A stretch of DNA of 5,105 nucleotides from an uncultured Collinsella sp. (lineage in GTDB: Bacteria > Actinomycetota > Coriobacteriia > Coriobacteriales > Coriobacteriaceae): the NCBI GenBank assembly GCA_900752425.1, contig CAADVE010000094.1, positions 1 to 5,105 on the forward strand, given 5' to 3'. This document shows, one piece after another, positions 5,067 to 5,105 of the stretch. How positions within the stretch are numbered: position 1 is the stretch's first letter; each line of letters opens with the position of its first letter. The notes under the pieces are model-generated. The model was not told where the DNA came from and searched no databases. It was given only the letters and a program-made list of their open reading frames with translations. A program made the position numbers and the translations under genes.

Positions 5067-5105
5067 AATCTGGAATACGGTTGATATCCTATGCCGCCTC
5101 GACCC
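5007..5105. mobile_element. Possible IS256-family element end
   Basis: From about 5007 the sequence reads GGTA followed by GTGTCGAGAAAGTTGGTGTA (5011-5030) and GAGCCCC. Read on the minus strand this becomes GGGGCTC, TACACCAACTTTCTCGACAC, TACC. That pattern resembles the terminal inverted repeats of IS256-family (Mutator-type) elements, which commonly contain a TACAC...GACAC arrangement. It starts exactly where the DUF2798 frame loses family similarity. No transposase codons are recognisable in the roughly 70 remaining bases, so family and orientation are tentative. Confidence 0.4.

Noticed and set aside
5071..5080. TGGAATACGG, matching part of the 4685-4709 repeat arm
   Set aside because: A 10-base match with no flanking similarity is probably chance at this GC content.
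1..5105. tRNA, rRNA, CRISPR array or toxin-antitoxin/defence genes
   Set aside because: No cloverleaf-like segment, no regularly spaced direct repeats and no recognisable defence-protein motif were found on reading both strands.

Overview
The window looks like a stretch of a gut actinobacterial genome, most likely class Coriobacteriia (Collinsella/Olsenella type). This rests on moderate-to-high GC, a ThrE-family transporter and a DUF2798 protein of the kind I associate with that class, and short GGGACAGTCC-type palindromic repeats between genes. The genus is an inference from remembered protein character, not from a search. The left half (1-2760) is a pile-up of mobile DNA and the right half (3000-5000) is host chromosome. 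Another mobile-element end probably begins near 5007.

Region 1-2172 is an almost complete IS21-family insertion sequence. It has istA (DDE transposase) and istB (AAA+ helper ATPase) overlapping at TGATG, with the family's repeated terminal binding sites at both ends. The extreme left tip lies outside the window. The IS has inserted into an IS110-family transposase gene on the minus strand (2173-2633). Only the N-terminal RuvC-like DEDD domain of that gene is left here. The part carrying the catalytic serine should lie left of position 1. Upstream of its GTG start is a compact leader (about 2641-2745) whose two ends can pair across the start codon. IS110 elements of the IS110 subgroup encode their bridge RNA in this position, so this is a candidate bridge RNA or translation-control RNA of a now broken element.

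Region 2761-3000 has no convincing gene. It carries a 20-bp direct repeat and, at its right edge, a plausible promoter. From 3035 to 4603 lies a 522-residue threonine/serine exporter (ThrE) with a strongly acidic N-terminal extension. Downstream (4604-4709) are two inverted repeats of intergenic repeat type.

The right end is a small regulatory unit: a candidate promoter with a 20-bp palindrome in its -35/-10 spacer (4756-4785), a strong intrinsic terminator (4822-4872), then the start of a DUF2798 membrane protein (4917). That gene loses its family sequence after about 31 codons. The break coincides with a sequence resembling an IS256-family terminal inverted repeat, so it was probably interrupted by a third mobile element. 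The IS21 and IS110 genes favour AGG arginine codons, unlike thrE, which fits their being acquired DNA. The most interesting points are the orphaned structured leader of the broken IS110 element and the palindrome-promoter-terminator arrangement before the DUF2798 gene.
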